From: Trichobilharzia szidati
Lineage: Eukaryota > Platyhelminthes > Trematoda > Strigeidida > Schistosomatidae
Direction of reading: 5' to 3'
Assembly (NCBI GenBank): GCA_944472155.2
Contig: OX235273.1
Coordinates: 88,220,793-88,284,792, forward strand
Length of the DNA: 64,000 nucleotides
The notes under the pieces were generated by a model. That model was not told the DNA's origin. It saw nothing but the letters and a program-made list of their open reading frames with translations, and did no database searches. The position numbers and the translations under genes were made by a program. Below, piece after piece: positions 11,859 through 23,984 of the stretch; the stretch's first letter is position 1, and the number at the start of each line of letters is the position of its first letter.

Positions 11859-12093
11859 TTTTTTTATTCCTCCACGTTCATATTGGAACATAGGGCTTCA
11901 AGCTCAGGCTTGAAGTTTCTTTAGCGGTGTTTATTTTTACAGGATGAGGTTGCTAGCCTCATGCCCAACCTTTCCATTTTACCAGCTTTATTTCTGGCTT
12001 AGCGAGGTAAAGGAGTGCCTCGTCGGCCTGGGATCGAACCCCGGACCATGTGCATGGTCGGCGAGCATCTTAACCATTGTGCCACCGGCGCAC
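11859..12093 (-). repeat. tRNA-derived SINE, copy 1
   Basis: Read on the minus strand, the element begins with a tRNA-like head (GTGCGCCGGTGGCACAATGG...). Its RNA polymerase III box A is slightly degraded, and box B is GGTTCGATCCC. A body follows with 'ggcatgaggctagcaacctc', then a CTTCAAGC...GCTTGAAG stem and a GTTCCA...-type tail. It is homologous to the copies at 50154, 58027 and 61090. This copy is the most diverged. On the minus strand it directly follows CR1-like ORF2 sequence, which does not resume beyond it, so the LINE is truncated at the SINE. Confidence 0.85.
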
Positions 12094-13200
12094 AAAAGCT
12101 GGTATAGTTTACAATTATCAGCTTTGTGTCAGGTATATCATTAGTTAGCCAAGTTTCAGTTACCAGGAACAGTGTTAGCCGTTTCATGTATACCAAGCTG
12201 CGAAGGGAACTTATTTTGTTAAGGAGAGACCAAGCATTTAAGAGCATAATTTTCAGAAAACCAGTCTTTTTGGGAGGGTAATTAGTAGGTTTTCTTGTTA
12301 CTATCCCTAACTCCTGGTTGCCTATGTTATGTTCGGAGGGATTCTCAGATGAGACATTGTCATCGTGTCTACTATTTCCTGAACAAACTGTGCTGCAAGA
12401 GGGGCTGTTGTTTCCTGCAACCGAAAATAATCCTGTTGCATATATTGGTTTCTGGCCTCATTAAGTGAGTATCTGGAATCATTCCTCGGCATTAGATAGT
12501 CTGTTTCACTATTCAGACTGTAATTTACAGGGCCGAAGTAACCTGTTTTTAGGTTGTTTTGAGGGTAGTGCGTGCTAAGTCTTTCGCAGTTGTAGATTTG
12601 TGGACTCATTTCTTGCACGTACATAGAAGGACCGTGAGTCAATCTATACTCGTTATGCCGATGGGGCTGTACGTAACTACTACGAGGGTTCGGGTATGCA
12701 TTTCCGTTCATATGGTACCTAGTGGTGTCCCGTCTAGTAGCCCACGTGTTTTCATTATTTATTCTCGGTCCCGTTCTCAGGTTATATGGGCCTATAGGCA
12801 TATTACAACCTAGGCTATTACGGAAATTGTGGGTCTCACTCTGCTGTTTAATCAGCTCGACTCCCCTTGCGTGCCTGCTAGCGTGTGACTTTGTGTGGAG
12901 AGAGCTATTTTTGCTGTTAGCTTTCACCTCGTGTAGTCTGCCGTCCACAGTTTGTCTACTACTCTTAATTCGAAGAATAGCACTTCCACTCTCGTGTTCC
13001 GTCTCCTTTCTGGGACCTGTCGTAATGCGAGCATAGTTCTTTTTCAGGCTTACATGCTGCTTTCTGGACTTGTCACAACGGAGGTACGTGGACGCCTGTG
13101 GAGAGACCTTGGTTTTAGGGGACTTCTTTTCGGCTTTTACAGTGAGATTATCTTGCTTGGCCCTATGTGCAGTGTTATCACATGGACAGATGTACGCTCG
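12094..13200 (-). mobile_element. CR1-like LINE 5' portion: ORF1 C-terminal half and first residues of ORF2
   Basis: The minus-strand frame 12948-12322 (open further upstream to about 13200) encodes a basic, Asn/Tyr/Arg-rich protein such as NLRTGPRINNENTWATRR. This is compatible with a LINE ORF1 nucleic-acid-binding tail. It is followed at 12247-12094 by LLNAWSLLNKISSLRSLV and TETWLTND, matching the endonuclease start of the ORF2 at 29-32 kb (LLINARSLINKISELRAL, TESWC). The coding sequence is cut by the SINE. It is non-functional. Confidence 0.75.
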
Positions 13201-13509
13201 TTGGGCACCATATATCCCTCAGCAACTACAACCCACCATTCCTTAGATTATGTGATGAACTTATATCCATAATGTTGCCGAGCAGTTGATATTCTCAACT
13301 CCTGTTGGAACAGCTGAAATTCATAAACCTTCCTCACGCTAAGAAAATACCCACGAGCAGTAGAAATCCATTAATTAATGTGTCTAAAGCTTATGTATAT
13401 TTACTCCCAACAATGACATTGCAGATCAAATGAGATAAACATATCACTGATTTCAAAATAACACATCAATGAACTATAATTCAAGGATTCTGCATAAAAT
13501 AAAGTTATG

Positions 13510-13845
13510 TATGAAAATTGACTTCAAGCTTTATTTTTTTCCCAGGTACTTATAATCCACCCACCAAAGACCTGGTTTTTTGTTAATGCGAAGACAATAC
13601 TTCTGTATTTCCTGATGTGTTGCACTCACTGACGATCTAGCAGATTTTTCCAACTGTGCACAGAAACGATTGTATATAAGTGAAAGGGCTGTTTTATACT
13701 ACTGGGATTAACATTTATCAAGTTTATTTATAATCTCCAGCGAACACGTAAAGCACATCTTGCTACTGCCTGTGAATTGTGATTGAATTATATGGTTCTA
13801 TTTCTGTAACAATTTGATGATGCCTGTAAACTGGCGTGTCGTTTA
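13510..13845 (+). repeat. Dispersed 3'-tail repeat (family A), second plus-strand copy
   Basis: It shares 'attgacttcaagctttattt', 'ttttttgttaatgcgaagac', 'tcctgatgtgttgcactc' and 'tgatgatgcctgtaaactgg' with 2128-2590 and, reversed, with 28186-28590. The phrase 'gttaatgcgaagacaata' is closer to the 28.5-kb copy than to the 2-kb copy. It lies tail-to-tail with the ORF1 fragment at 13850-14056, so the two are separate insertions or an inversion product. The 13201-13509 stretch to its left shows nothing recognisable. Confidence 0.6.
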
Positions 13846-13849
13846 TGAT

Positions 13850-14125
13850 GCAGATTAAGTTATTAATATCTGCCTTTGCCGACATGATATCTTCCACCTG
13901 TATTACAGGGGTTAGCATTATGTTGGAACTATTTGTATTGGGTGAACTACAAATTATAGCTGATTTTAGGGGTGATAATGCGTAAGTAGATAAGCTTGAG
14001 CTATTTTCTAAAACACTAGAGTTCCTAAGAAGATGCTGGTTAGAGTTTTCGCCCATTCTTGTTGGTGATAATATGACAGAACTGAAAAATGAATATCAGC
14101 GACAAGAAGTGCAAAAGCGTCACCA
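13850..14125 (-). mobile_element. CR1-like LINE ORF1 N-terminal fragment with 5' leader
   Basis: The minus-strand frame starting at 14056 contains NSSNIMLTPVIQVEDIMSAK, which corresponds to SAILTPVIQMKDVLLENSE in ORF1 of the element at 33 kb. The bases upstream of the start (about 14087-14125, gaatatcagcgacaagaagt) resemble the leader of that element at about 33658-33690 (gaatatcagagcaaacacgt). The reading ends after some 70 residues, where the family A tail repeat begins. The 14126-14544 stretch to the right shows nothing recognisable. Confidence 0.65.
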
Positions 14126-14544
14126 CATTAGAAAGTACCGCGAACGTAGAGTCATAGATACTATTTGCATAGAATGAAATACAGCGTCTTGTTATGGTGA
14201 CCGTGGATACTCCGAGGATGTTGAGACATTACTAGCCACATCTTGAAGGATGATATATGAGTAAGTGACTTCAATTCTTGCTCAGCTCCAGTGTAGCTGT
14301 AGATCTCTGCAACTTCCGCTGCTAGGCTAATAGAAGAGAAGAGGCGGGCGCAAAGTACCAGAGAGGAAAGAAAATGTGTGTGGACATGGATAGGGCCTTA
14401 ATGTTTGTGTGTATATATGTTTATATTCGTTGTACATTGCCATCTAGTAAACATACATATTTATTTCTACTTAGTGTTTTTATGCATCCATGCGACTACT
14501 TGATTTATCGTTTATGGAGTAACTAGGGAATTTATCCGCGTTTT

Positions 14545-15712
14545 TCAGGTACTGTAGTAAACTAATAATTGATTCGTTCTAGGAATAAGTAGTTTATTAA
14601 TGTAATCATCAGAGTGAAACAGTCTGTACAGGCAGTGTTTGAAACTTATAACCGAGTTGCAAGTTCTGACTTCTAGGGGCAGGCTGTTCCATATTTCAGA
14701 ATACATGACTGTGAACAATTTTTTCACGGAGCGTTGATTTAAAGGCTTTTATTGTCACTGTGCAGGTCTGATTAAGCAGATCGTAAGAGCCTTCCTGAGC
14801 GAATTGTATGTCTTTATTGTTTGAGAATGATATTTTGTGTAGGACCTTAAAGAAGAATACTAGGTCTATAATAATTTGTCTTGTCCAAAGTGGGTCAAGA
14901 TTTAGAATCATGCACCGTGAGATGTGGTATTTCTTGAAATCGTAGTCAAGTAGTTTGGACGTGAAATATTGTTGTATACTTCCTATCCTTAGCTTGTCAC
15001 GTATGTAAGTGCTGCTAATAATGAATTGCCAGTATTCTTGTAGTGGTCTCACACATGTTTCGCACAGAATTACCTTGGCTTCATTGTCGTGAAAGTTCCT
15101 GAGTATGCATCCTAAGAGCATTCTCGACTTTCGAGGCTGTGGTGCCACTTGCTCGGAAAATGTTAGGTCACTAGAGTACCTCGGGCCTAAGTTAACAACA
15201 TTTCAGAGCCTGGTTGGGTTAGCAGATTGAAGCGTTAATTTCATGTCGATTGAGGGTGCGCTGAAGCAGATTCAACCCCATTTGTTCAGGTTAAGTTGTA
15301 GATTCCATAAGGACGACCAAGCAATCAGGTTATCTAATTCTTTCTGCCCAACATCTGGTAATACCCTGGGCCATCGCGCTCTATCGTATAAGCTACTTTT
15401 AGGTCATCTGCAAGGATGAGTGGTTTTCCATGTGAGAAGCAAGCGCATATGTCGTTGATATAATGTGTAAATAGGAGGAGATCAATGGCACTACCTTGTA
15501 CTATACCAGAGGTGATTGGGCTAGGTTTGGAAAGTACGTTCCCGGTTTTCTGAAGGTGATATGAGATAGACTGCGTGTAAAGGACATGAGAGGCAATGGG
15601 TATTTGGAAAGCCAGCTCGAGAAAACTGAGTAGAACAGGGCAAAGTGTGGGTGTTCTGCTGAACCCTTTTTGTCGCAATCGGAACCGAGGGTAATAACAA
15701 TATTATTCTCAA
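14545..15712 (-). mobile_element. Decayed CR1-like LINE fragment (RT catalytic region to C-terminus)
   Basis: The minus strand reads PITSGIVQGSAIDLLLFTHY and GKPLILADDLKVAYTI (15678-15334), matching the RT block QITSGVEQGGVLGPLLFTVY and GKPFLYADDLKVVY of the 29-kb element. It is followed after frame changes by MLLGCILRNFHDNEAKVILC, VRPLQEY and the C-terminal SEIWNSLPLEV (14727-14545). The catalytic box is LADD instead of YADD. Stops and frameshifts make it dead. The next stretch, 15713-16700, holds no recognised feature. Confidence 0.8.
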
Positions 15713-16699
15713 TATCTGTCGTGCTTTAGGATAGTTTCATGCTTTTGTTTTACTTTAGTTGGTTCCACAACAGGAGATTGTCCACTTAGCCACGACACCG
15801 TGTACACTGTATGTGATTTGATATCTAACACCATGTGACTGTTAACCCGTTGGAAAGATTAAAGGTTTCCAAAACTCTAACTTGCCGTGCATGTGTAATA
15901 ATTGAACCTTGTTAGGGTTTTCTTTACTAAGCACTGAAGATTACGTTTCATATATTGAAATCTAAAGGCAAGTGCAAAGAAATGTGGACATCACACAACC
16001 AGCTGACCGCTAGACAACATAGATGAATCAGTAGCGTCATAGCGTGGAGTTATCCCACTGCATGATTTACACTCCCTTAGGGTAGGTAAACGGGATGACA
16101 TCGCTGTCATTGAATCCTGCAAAACGTATGCATTACACGCAACCTGTACTTGGTACGTAGTGATGACCGTCTGACATACTGAATAGTGAAAACGCTTTAA
16201 AATTGTGATCTTTATCTGTAGGATTATTTTTGCCTACAGGTTCACTCCTTCCTCAGTACTGACGACACAGAGTCTTGGCTTAACTATGGTTAAAATCAGT
16301 ATGACTTGACTTAAACTTTATCTTTTTCTAAAACATAAAATATATCATACAATTACACCAAGAAATATATACAAATCCTTTGTCATTCAAGAAAGGACAA
16401 AAACGTACCGATCAGTATTGAGGGAACGGACAAAATGAACAGTTAATTAATAACGTACACAAATAGAGTGACAGAAAACAAAGGACACTCAAGGTCGCAT
16501 CACGTGGTGTGAGTTACATTAAATTAGCCAATCATCGCGACAAAAGGGCCACATAATATTGATTAGCTGTCTATCATACAGTCTATCTATCCGTCGCGAT
16601 TAATATATCCTGTGTTCTAAGTACAGTGAATATGCTCCTCAACACCCTACACCAGTATCAGGATTGTACCTGATTTAACTTCTTGCCAAGGACGATGCT

Positions 16700-17580
16700 G
16701 CGCAGGAAAACTAAATCAATATAACCCCAATAAGACAGCCGTTGTTAATACCTCCCTCGTTGGATTGCCTAATGACCAAGAGCACCAGTTAATATCGCAT
16801 GCACAAACTAACGGCAGTCAATTGACTGTTGAAGACTCAGTTCTAAGTGCTGAAATCGCAGACATAGAAATGTCAGTAGATCATAGTATTGACGTGCATC
16901 CCTTGCACACTGACACGAATGCCATAACCTCGAAAATGTCTAAGCTGAATTCAGTCGTATACTCTGAATCTCTCCAGAAGTCATATACCGCACAACCTCG
17001 TAGCCCGGCCACTGTGAAGCAGTATTCACACGTGGCCACCCAGGTTGGCGTAAATTCAAGGCGATATGATAAACGTCCTATTTCCGTAAGGAACACCAAA
17101 AGAACTGTTGAGAATATTCTACAGAAATCTTGTTTATCAGGTAATCCTACTAGTCACCAGCAGCCCAAATTACACAAGCCGACTAATACGGAAAAACCTA
17201 AACCAAAATCTAGATCCGGAACACTAAAGCCCACAAGTACGAAAGTTCCAAAAGAGTCACCGTTTCATTCTAATGATGGACAGTCATCTAAACTTAGTCA
17301 TGTTACTCAAGTTAGACATAATCCACATACCATAGGAACTTACTCATTTCCGACTACCACTGCCAGTCACATGACAACAAAAAATAATCGTTACATATCT
17401 ACTCAACCACTTCGAAAACACGGAGATACTCAGCCCCTCACGAATGCACCCTCAACTATGATGTGCGGGAAACACCAGTCTGAGAATACAGACATTAGGT
17501 CAAAAGCACATATAGTGCACTGTCATACTTCCCATGAATTCACTAGGGGGCGAATGCCAATTGAAGCACAATGCTAATCA
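16700..17580 (+). mobile_element. CR1-like LINE ORF1 (second subfamily), truncated frame
   Basis: The plus-strand frame 16765-17577 encodes 270 residues rich in Thr, Ser, Lys and His (for example KLHKPTNTEKPKPKSRSG), without a recognisable folded domain. Its position just upstream of an ORF2-type endonuclease on the same strand, and its low-complexity basic composition, identify it as LINE ORF1. The usual ORF1 would continue: similar composition resumes in other frames to about 17960, so at least one frameshift is present near 17577. Confidence 0.65.
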
Positions 17581-17829
17581 TGGCCTAGGAAGAACTTTTA
17601 CCAGACACAGGAATCTAAATCATACGCACACAACAACACGCGATCACACATTTCGGTTATAACTATGCAGATAACATGGCTCTAGCTAATTCATATGACC
17701 AAAATTTTCTCCAGCGACAACTGGCAGAAACGCCAGGGATCATGCACGTGGCACGCATCATATCAGACCAATTCCTTGCTGGTATAGTGAACACCTTACA
17801 ACAAGGAAACTGCTTCTTCCCAAGCAGAT

Positions 17830-19209
17830 AGCAAACACCTTATTCACACCTAATACCAACAGTAATACTCTAGATTATCATACTAGTATCTCTCATAGCA
17901 CGCAATATCTAAACTACCAACTACGCACGAGTGACTTTTTACAACCCATCCCTAAATATCAAATTGATGAAAACGTCTCTAGTGATCAAAAGGTAGTGAG
18001 TAATGAGTTCGATAACGACTGCATGTATTCAGTTGATAATCATAGAGTATTTTATTATGACATCGCCCATGCACTAAAACCAAGTAGTCAAAGTCTCTCC
18101 ATCATCCTCATAAATGCTAGATCAATTCTTAACAAACACTTAGCATTATGTACGTTAGCCTCTATATGCAATCCGTCGTTGATCACGATCAGTGAAGCCT
18201 GGTGCTCTAGTGATATTACGGATGATAGCTTATGGATCGATAGGTACAATCTTTTTGGAGGGGATAGAGTAACAGGTCGTGGGAGTGGAACACTTATATA
18301 CGTTAAACAACCCATTTGTGCAACGCATTTTAGTCACCCTATTCTGTCACAACGTAATGACTCGGTGTGGGTCGAAATAAAAGTTCTCAGAAGTAAACCT
18401 ATCCTTATAGGTTGTGTTTACCGACCGCCATCATCAAACTGCGAATACAATAACGTACTCAGCAACATATTTAATGTTGCATCCAATCTTCCCTTCAGTT
18501 ATAATATAATTGGAGGTGACTTCAATTTGCCTGATATATCATGGAGTACACTTCGAGGACCCTAGAGGTTTGATAATCTTCTTAATTCCATCATTACAGG
18601 AGGATGGACGCAGCATATAAATGTACCAACTAGGTCTGATAATAATCTTGATCTTATATTCACGATCAACGTAGCACCATCTACGATACATGTAGGACAT
18701 GAATTCCCAGATAGCGATCATAAAATAGTAGCATGTTCGCTTAACATTTCTCCAGAAACTAAACACAGAAACGAAGTTAGTCGGACACCTATAAGACTAT
18801 ACACACATGTTGATTGGGACCTGTATCAGGACTTCAGAAGATACTTAAATTGGGATTCCTACTTTAATAATGACTCCCTAGAGCAAGTTCTTAAAAATTT
18901 CTATGACAATATACAGTATGTTAATGATGTCATAGCGCCTGTGAAATTGATTAAATTGAAAATCCCTCAAGACGATTTTATTCCAATATCATTAAGAAGA
19001 AGTTTGCGGAAGCATTCATTAAGTTATTACAGACATGGCGACTTATCATCGTTAATCGCTATCAAAACAATCCTCATTAGAATCTATGATTTGAAAAATC
19101 TAAGTCTTAGGAATAAAGAAATGCGGGCCATTCAGCTGCCACATAACATTGGAGAAATAGCCAAACACTTCAAAAATAGGTTATCAAACTCCAAATCTAC
19201 ATTGATATA
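17830..19209 (+). mobile_element. CR1-like LINE ORF2 apurinic endonuclease domain, one in-frame stop, 3'-truncated
   Basis: One continuous frame from about 17830 to 19207 carries the APE-type endonuclease motifs in order: ILINARSILNK, SEAWC, VYRPPSS, GGDFNLPDISW and SDHKIVACS. The only interruption is a TAG at 18563-18565, inside a block reading RGP*RFDNLL. The related element at 31-32 kb has GPQRFDELL, so the stop sits at a Gln codon position and a single C-to-T change (CAG to TAG) would explain it. The frame ends in the linker before the RT, where sequence related to a Penelope-like terminus begins at about 19200. Apart from these lesions the copy is well preserved. Confidence 0.85.
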
Positions 19210-19350
19210 AGTATAAAACTTGGGCACTGTGGTAGAGTATAACTCCATAATAGATAGGATTTTATTTTAATAAATCACACAGTGTTGTACAGTTAAATTA
19301 ACTGATGACGTTTCGAGCACAAACTATTGCTCATAATCATATCAAGTTTA
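19200..19350 (-). mobile_element. Penelope-like element terminus with hammerhead-like stem
   Basis: On the minus strand a hairpin GAGCA-(8-nt loop)-TGCTC is followed by GAAACGTC and ATCA, with TGAT upstream. This is the stem II / GAAA / GUC layout of the minimal hammerhead motifs carried by Penelope-like elements, though the CUGAUGA core is altered. It continues into 'aaaataaaatcctatctatt' and 'atactctaccacagtgccca'. This last block (19200-19265) recurs on the plus strand at about 37295-37370. No RT or GIY-YIG coding sequence is attached here. Confidence 0.45.
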
Positions 19351-20841
19351 TATACATGTGTGGAATCAATGCAATAACTTCGAGAGGAGAAAGAAGAAAA
19401 GAGAAAGAGAGGTGCAGAGGCAGCCAGCAAATAATAATTTAAGCAAACAATATGCGATAAACGCAGGGTTTATTCCCCTATTTTGTTACTAATAATCTAG
19501 AGTCATTGAGTTTTATAGTGTTACATACTAACAGTTAGTTCAAGTTTGTGGTAGTAAACAACAACAAAAAATATAGAATAACAAATTTAAAAAAACAAGG
19601 GCAGAAGGAATAATGATTTTTACACCTATATAGGGTAATGGAAATAGAAATTGGGGAAGTTAAATCCAAACGCCAAATGACATAAAATATGTAGAAGGGA
19701 AGAAAAACAAAATGAATGATGATACTTATTTATGCTGTTGTTCTGATTTATATACTGCTGTAAGTCCTGCGATTCTTCAAAGGAATTACATCAAGACATG
19801 TTCTGCGAGGTTGTGTGTGCTGTTTGTATATATGCATGGTTTATCGTATCAATTGGTGTTTTTGGATTCATTGTGTTTATTTGTTGTTTTCGTACTTTGT
19901 TGTATTGTATAATTTTGTTAAAATTTCGTCGTGCCTACTTCTGAATTTGTTTCGAGTCTTCTACACCTGTGAATGAATTGATTGATGTTAAAGACAGCAG
20001 ATGGGTTGTATACGCCGGGGAGGCCGCTGCTGAGAATGACATGCACATGTAGACAATGAGTAGCTGTGGAATCAATGATTGAGAATGAATGTTTCGTTTC
20101 AGGCTGGGGTCCCACACGCCGGGGAGCGAGAGTGTTGACGACTGAGGCTTGCATACGTCACCGTTACTAGAACTGAGGCAGAATGAGTGACAAGTGATAG
20201 CAGTGGTAATTGGAACTGAATAGATAAGAGGATGTGCGAAGACTATCATGAGGTGCTGCTATGGTCACGTTGCTTTCTGCAAGAGTCATTCTGGCAAGTG
20301 GCGATTGTGTTGCAAGATGTCAAGACGATACCGTTAACTGGAAGGTGTAGGTCGTCGTCGACGAGTGAGATTGTGCTGTGGGTATGCCTATGGTGTGTTG
20401 GCCTTGTTGTTTGTTTTCCATTCCAGCTTTGCCCCTGTCAAACTAACGCTAATACCCTTCATTAGATTTTTCATTTGTAAATTAATGAAATGCTTAATAT
20501 ACTCTTCATTTCTACTCCTTCTGAACTTCTTTAATGGTCACCATACTTTGAGCGTTCGTAATATGTGAATTCTGATTAATGCATGTTAAGCTTAGTGGAA
20601 TGAAGATATACTACAATATTATGAGACTGTTAATTTAGTCATTCATAGAATTCTATAGAATAGCACATAGTAAACTAAGTAGGATTTAACAAATTGAATT
20701 ATAATTTCGTAATGTTCGTTACGCTAAAGTCGCATTGTTTAGCCAGTTGCAAGTCTGTATACTGCTAAACGCCAAGTATGTAGCTCAAGTAAATGCAGTA
20801 AATTAGAGTTGATAGCTACCTCAATAATCAGTTAATATGCA
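19351..20841. other. No gene recognised
   Basis: Short ORFs only. The word 'acgccggggag' occurs twice (about 20011 and 20117) in otherwise unlike context. I cannot assign the stretch to a family. It may belong to the body of the element whose end lies at 19200-19350. Confidence 0.35.
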
Positions 20842-22100
20842 GTGGCATCATCAAATAGACTGTCTACTTGGCGACGAGCTAAGAAACAATTTTTATTTAT
20901 TTCTGGTATGCTGTTGAATCATGTGATGTTATCTAATATCCATCATTTCTATGATCAACAACTGCAGTGTTTGAATATCTACTTTGTTAAGTATGCCGAT
21001 GATCTAAATATTTCACTGTCTGTCAACTCCCAGCTAGACAGTACTAAAATGAACAGCTTCCTATCAGGAATTAGCAAATGGTCTTTGCCTAACGGTCTTA
21101 AACTAAATTCTTCTAAATGTCAGGCAGTTAATTTCAGTTTTAGATGTAAAAGAAAGTGAAATGAAGCTGTTAATTCCCATTACCGTCGTATAACTGATGA
21201 TAGTGGTATAGAAATCAAGTCAAACGTTAAGTATCTTGGATTAATTCTTCCTAATGATCAATCCTGGCCTTCCCATGTCTTAGCGATTTCTAAAATAATA
21301 CTTCGTCTGACTGTTCACATTAAGAAGTTAAGGCACTCAAGCATAACTTACCCTTATCCTCTTACAGTTTGTCAGTTCGTGCATCTTACCCATACTTGAC
21401 CTTTTCTTCTTGCTTTAATCATGATAATACCATGTTTCGCAGAAATCATCACACAGCATACCAGCCTTAACTGTATACCACATGCAGGTATAATGCTTGA
21501 GCTAGATATGCAGATCAAAGTAAACGTTTGTACGGTGCATTCAATATTTATAAGACTAACTAGTGTGTAAGAGCTACTATTTGACCAGTTATACAACGTC
21601 TAATATATTTAGACACAATTAACCTACGCTGCTTATTTCTATGACCTATTGCCTAAAGCTACGTAGTTACCTTAAAGTGGTTTCCGCTAATACCTTAGTG
21701 AGCAACTTAAAGTTATCTTTGAATTTCAAAGTAAAAGTGGACATCCTGAGAACCTTCTTGGTAAAAAGATCGTCTCCCACTCGAAAAAAGTAAATATACC
21801 ATAATGTCAATGAAAGCGTTTAGAGGTATTCATCCTATCACCTCAAATGGCTCACTACTTGCAGTCACTTAAAAAGTGAGAATAAATTTACCGAAGATAG
21901 TGTGCTTATGACTTCTAGATATCATAATATACCATGAGGGAAAGCCTATATCCGTAGGGTTATAACAATTAGAAGCGCGATATTAATCCGAAACACGACG
22001 ACTACGATTCTCAATCACAGAACATCCTACTTTGCTACCTAATCTTCTAATCGTATTAACAGATGTTTCGCCAAGAAAAAGAAAACCAATTGTTCTAGGA
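20842..22100 (+). mobile_element. Decayed LINE reverse-transcriptase fragment
   Basis: The frame 20842-21159 contains YFVKYADDLNISLSVNSQ (catalytic YADD box) followed by GISKWSLPNGLKLNSSKCQA, the usual block after the palm. At about 21180-21330 comes RRITDDSGIEIKSNVKYLGL and LILPNDQSWPSHV. Weak C-terminal LINE-like text persists in broken frames to about 22100. The sequence is not close to the CR1-like or RTE families elsewhere in the window. Many stops make it dead. Confidence 0.65.
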
Positions 22101-22510
22101 AAATTTATCTAGTTTTTTTAAAGATCATGGTCATCCGTATTTATAGCCACGGAGAAATCACAAACACCCAAAAAATAGGAATTTCATTATTTGAAATGAA
22201 ACAAGCAATCTTTATTTAACCAATATTTTCACCCCAAATAATAATCAGCTTCTCAGTTTGTTGTAACCACCGATTGTAGACCACAACCCGAAACGTTATT
22301 CTTGCTAATTAAAGTCTTACCTTTAACTGGGATAGTTCGTACACTCACCAGATCACCATGCTATCCGCTTTTTAAGTCGTTTTGCAACACACTGAATGGC
22401 TGTTAACACTGGCTTTGCTACAGGCGGTCCTAGTTCATGTATTTGGATCCATTACATTGGGCATTATTAAACATAGGTAACACTTACCATTTAGGGGTTT
22501 CTGATTGCTT

Positions 22511-22920
22511 TCAAGTTTCTTTCAGTTCCAAAACTACGCACATGCACAACAGATTCACACTTCGCATGTGGCTCAACCTTGTTTGATTTGGATTCTCTGA
22601 CAATATATCTGATTTTTTTGACTGATAATATACGCTGATGGTATACTCAGTTTCTCGAAAAGCTTTTTTAACTTCAAACCACGTTCTGAAATCTCCAGGT
22701 TTAATATGCTCCTCGAAAACCCTGCCAATATCAACCCTGATCGTATTCTCCTCACCAGAATGGCTCGTAGATTGCTGCATGCTGTAAACATGAATGTGAA
22801 AGACGTTGTTTTTTCTAGATTTCTATATATTAAGTAACCAATTGAGCCAGAAACAATAACGGCAAACAGCAAATGAACTAAAAACAACAGCTTTTGCCAG
22901 CTACACATGTTCACGTGCAT
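22511..22920 (-). CDS. Possible small membrane-anchored protein exon(s), unknown
   Basis: The minus strand from ATG at 22920 (second ATG at 22908) gives MCSWQKLLFLVHLLFAVIVS followed by GSIGYLIYRNLE, a convincing N-terminal signal-anchor or transmembrane segment. A second frame (22780-22511) then gives QQSTSHSGEENTIRVDIGRV, FEEHIKPGDFRTWFEVKKAF and RETEYTISVYYQSKK, which look protein-like. A short intron ending at an acceptor 'tttacag' just before cATGCAGCAATC could join the two, and a possible donor (acaag|gttgag) lies near 22535. I recognise no family, and no further exons were found. It may be chance. Confidence 0.3.
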
Positions 22921-23339
22921 ATTTTCCAGAACTTCTACACAGCACTATTTCATTAACAGCTGAAAAAAGACTTAAACACTGAAACCACGCATGAATGCAA
23001 AGTATGAAATGTATGCACTGATTTGGTGGTAAAAACTTTCGAAACCAACGAAATAACTAATTTTAACAGCAACGGAAACAAAAATGAGTTGAAAAGCAAC
23101 ATTTATGAACAATATTCATCAAGATAAGTTGTGAATAACTGCAGCATAAACGTGAAAACCAATGTGTAAACGAACGGTTACGGAGCTGCAATCCAATATG
23201 GCCGACTAACATGGACGAAAATGACCTTTGAGCGTCTTACTCCATCAATGACCTTGAGCATGCGGGATAATTTCAGCCATGTCGCCAGTGATTTTCCTGA
23301 TTGCAGTAGATTGGATTATGCGACAGACAGTGGGCAATG

Positions 23340-23960
23340 AGGATTTATTATTATTTTTGTTCCCTTGGTTTCCTAGTGGAACATAGGGCTTCAACTGCAC
23401 TTTATTTTAGAAGTCTGAGAAGAATTCGCCGTTGTCGTTCATTTCACCGAGGGCCTCGCGACCCATGGTGAGTTCTCTCCCTGTACTGTCTCCTCCCAGC
23501 TTTGCATTCATATCACCCATCAAGATTTTGATATCGCTCTTTGGGACGTTGTCCATTACTGCTTGCAGTTGTCTGTAGAAGGCCTCCTTATTTTCTTTTT
23601 CTGAGACGTTTGTAGGCGCATAGCATTGACTGATAGCAACCTTCCTTCCTTTTGAGTTGAACCTGGCTATCATTATCCTGGAGGAGATTGGTTCCCACTA
23701 CATGAGAGCTTTGGCTGCTGTTTGTGACATCATGATGGCTACTCCCCTGGTGTGCTCGTGATTGTCCTCTGGGTGACCGGGGTAGATTATTGTTGCTCCA
23801 GATGGTAGTTGGCTCCTTCAACATCCGTTCCATCTGCTCTCGCAGATTCTCAACACTTCTATTTTATATCTTCACATTTCTGCGGCTACCTGGGCAGACT
23901 TTACAGCTTCGTACATTGTACTAACATTCCACGTCCCCATCCTTAATTTTGCTTTCATCG
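23340..23960 (-). mobile_element. RTE-like LINE, 5' endonuclease part fused to the 3' tail (internally deleted copy)
   Basis: On the minus strand the frame opens with KLRMGTWNVSTMYEAVKSAQ, the N-terminus of an APE endonuclease. After frame changes it continues with ISQCYAPTNVSEKENKEAFY, KILMGDMNAKLGGD and ALGEMNDNGEFFSDF. Directly after FFSDF comes a stop. Then comes the element tail: TGAAGCCCTATGTTCCACTA, a GGAA partner, and an A-rich aataataataaa end at about 23343. The RT is missing, so the copy lost everything between the endonuclease and the 3' end. Confidence 0.75.
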
Positions 23961-23984
23961 AAAGAAGGGCAAAGAGGAAAGAGG

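Noticed and set aside
12559..13272. Plus-strand ORFs in this stretch
   Set aside because: They are antisense shadows of the LINE ORF1 on the minus strand, which has the biased composition and position expected of a coding frame.
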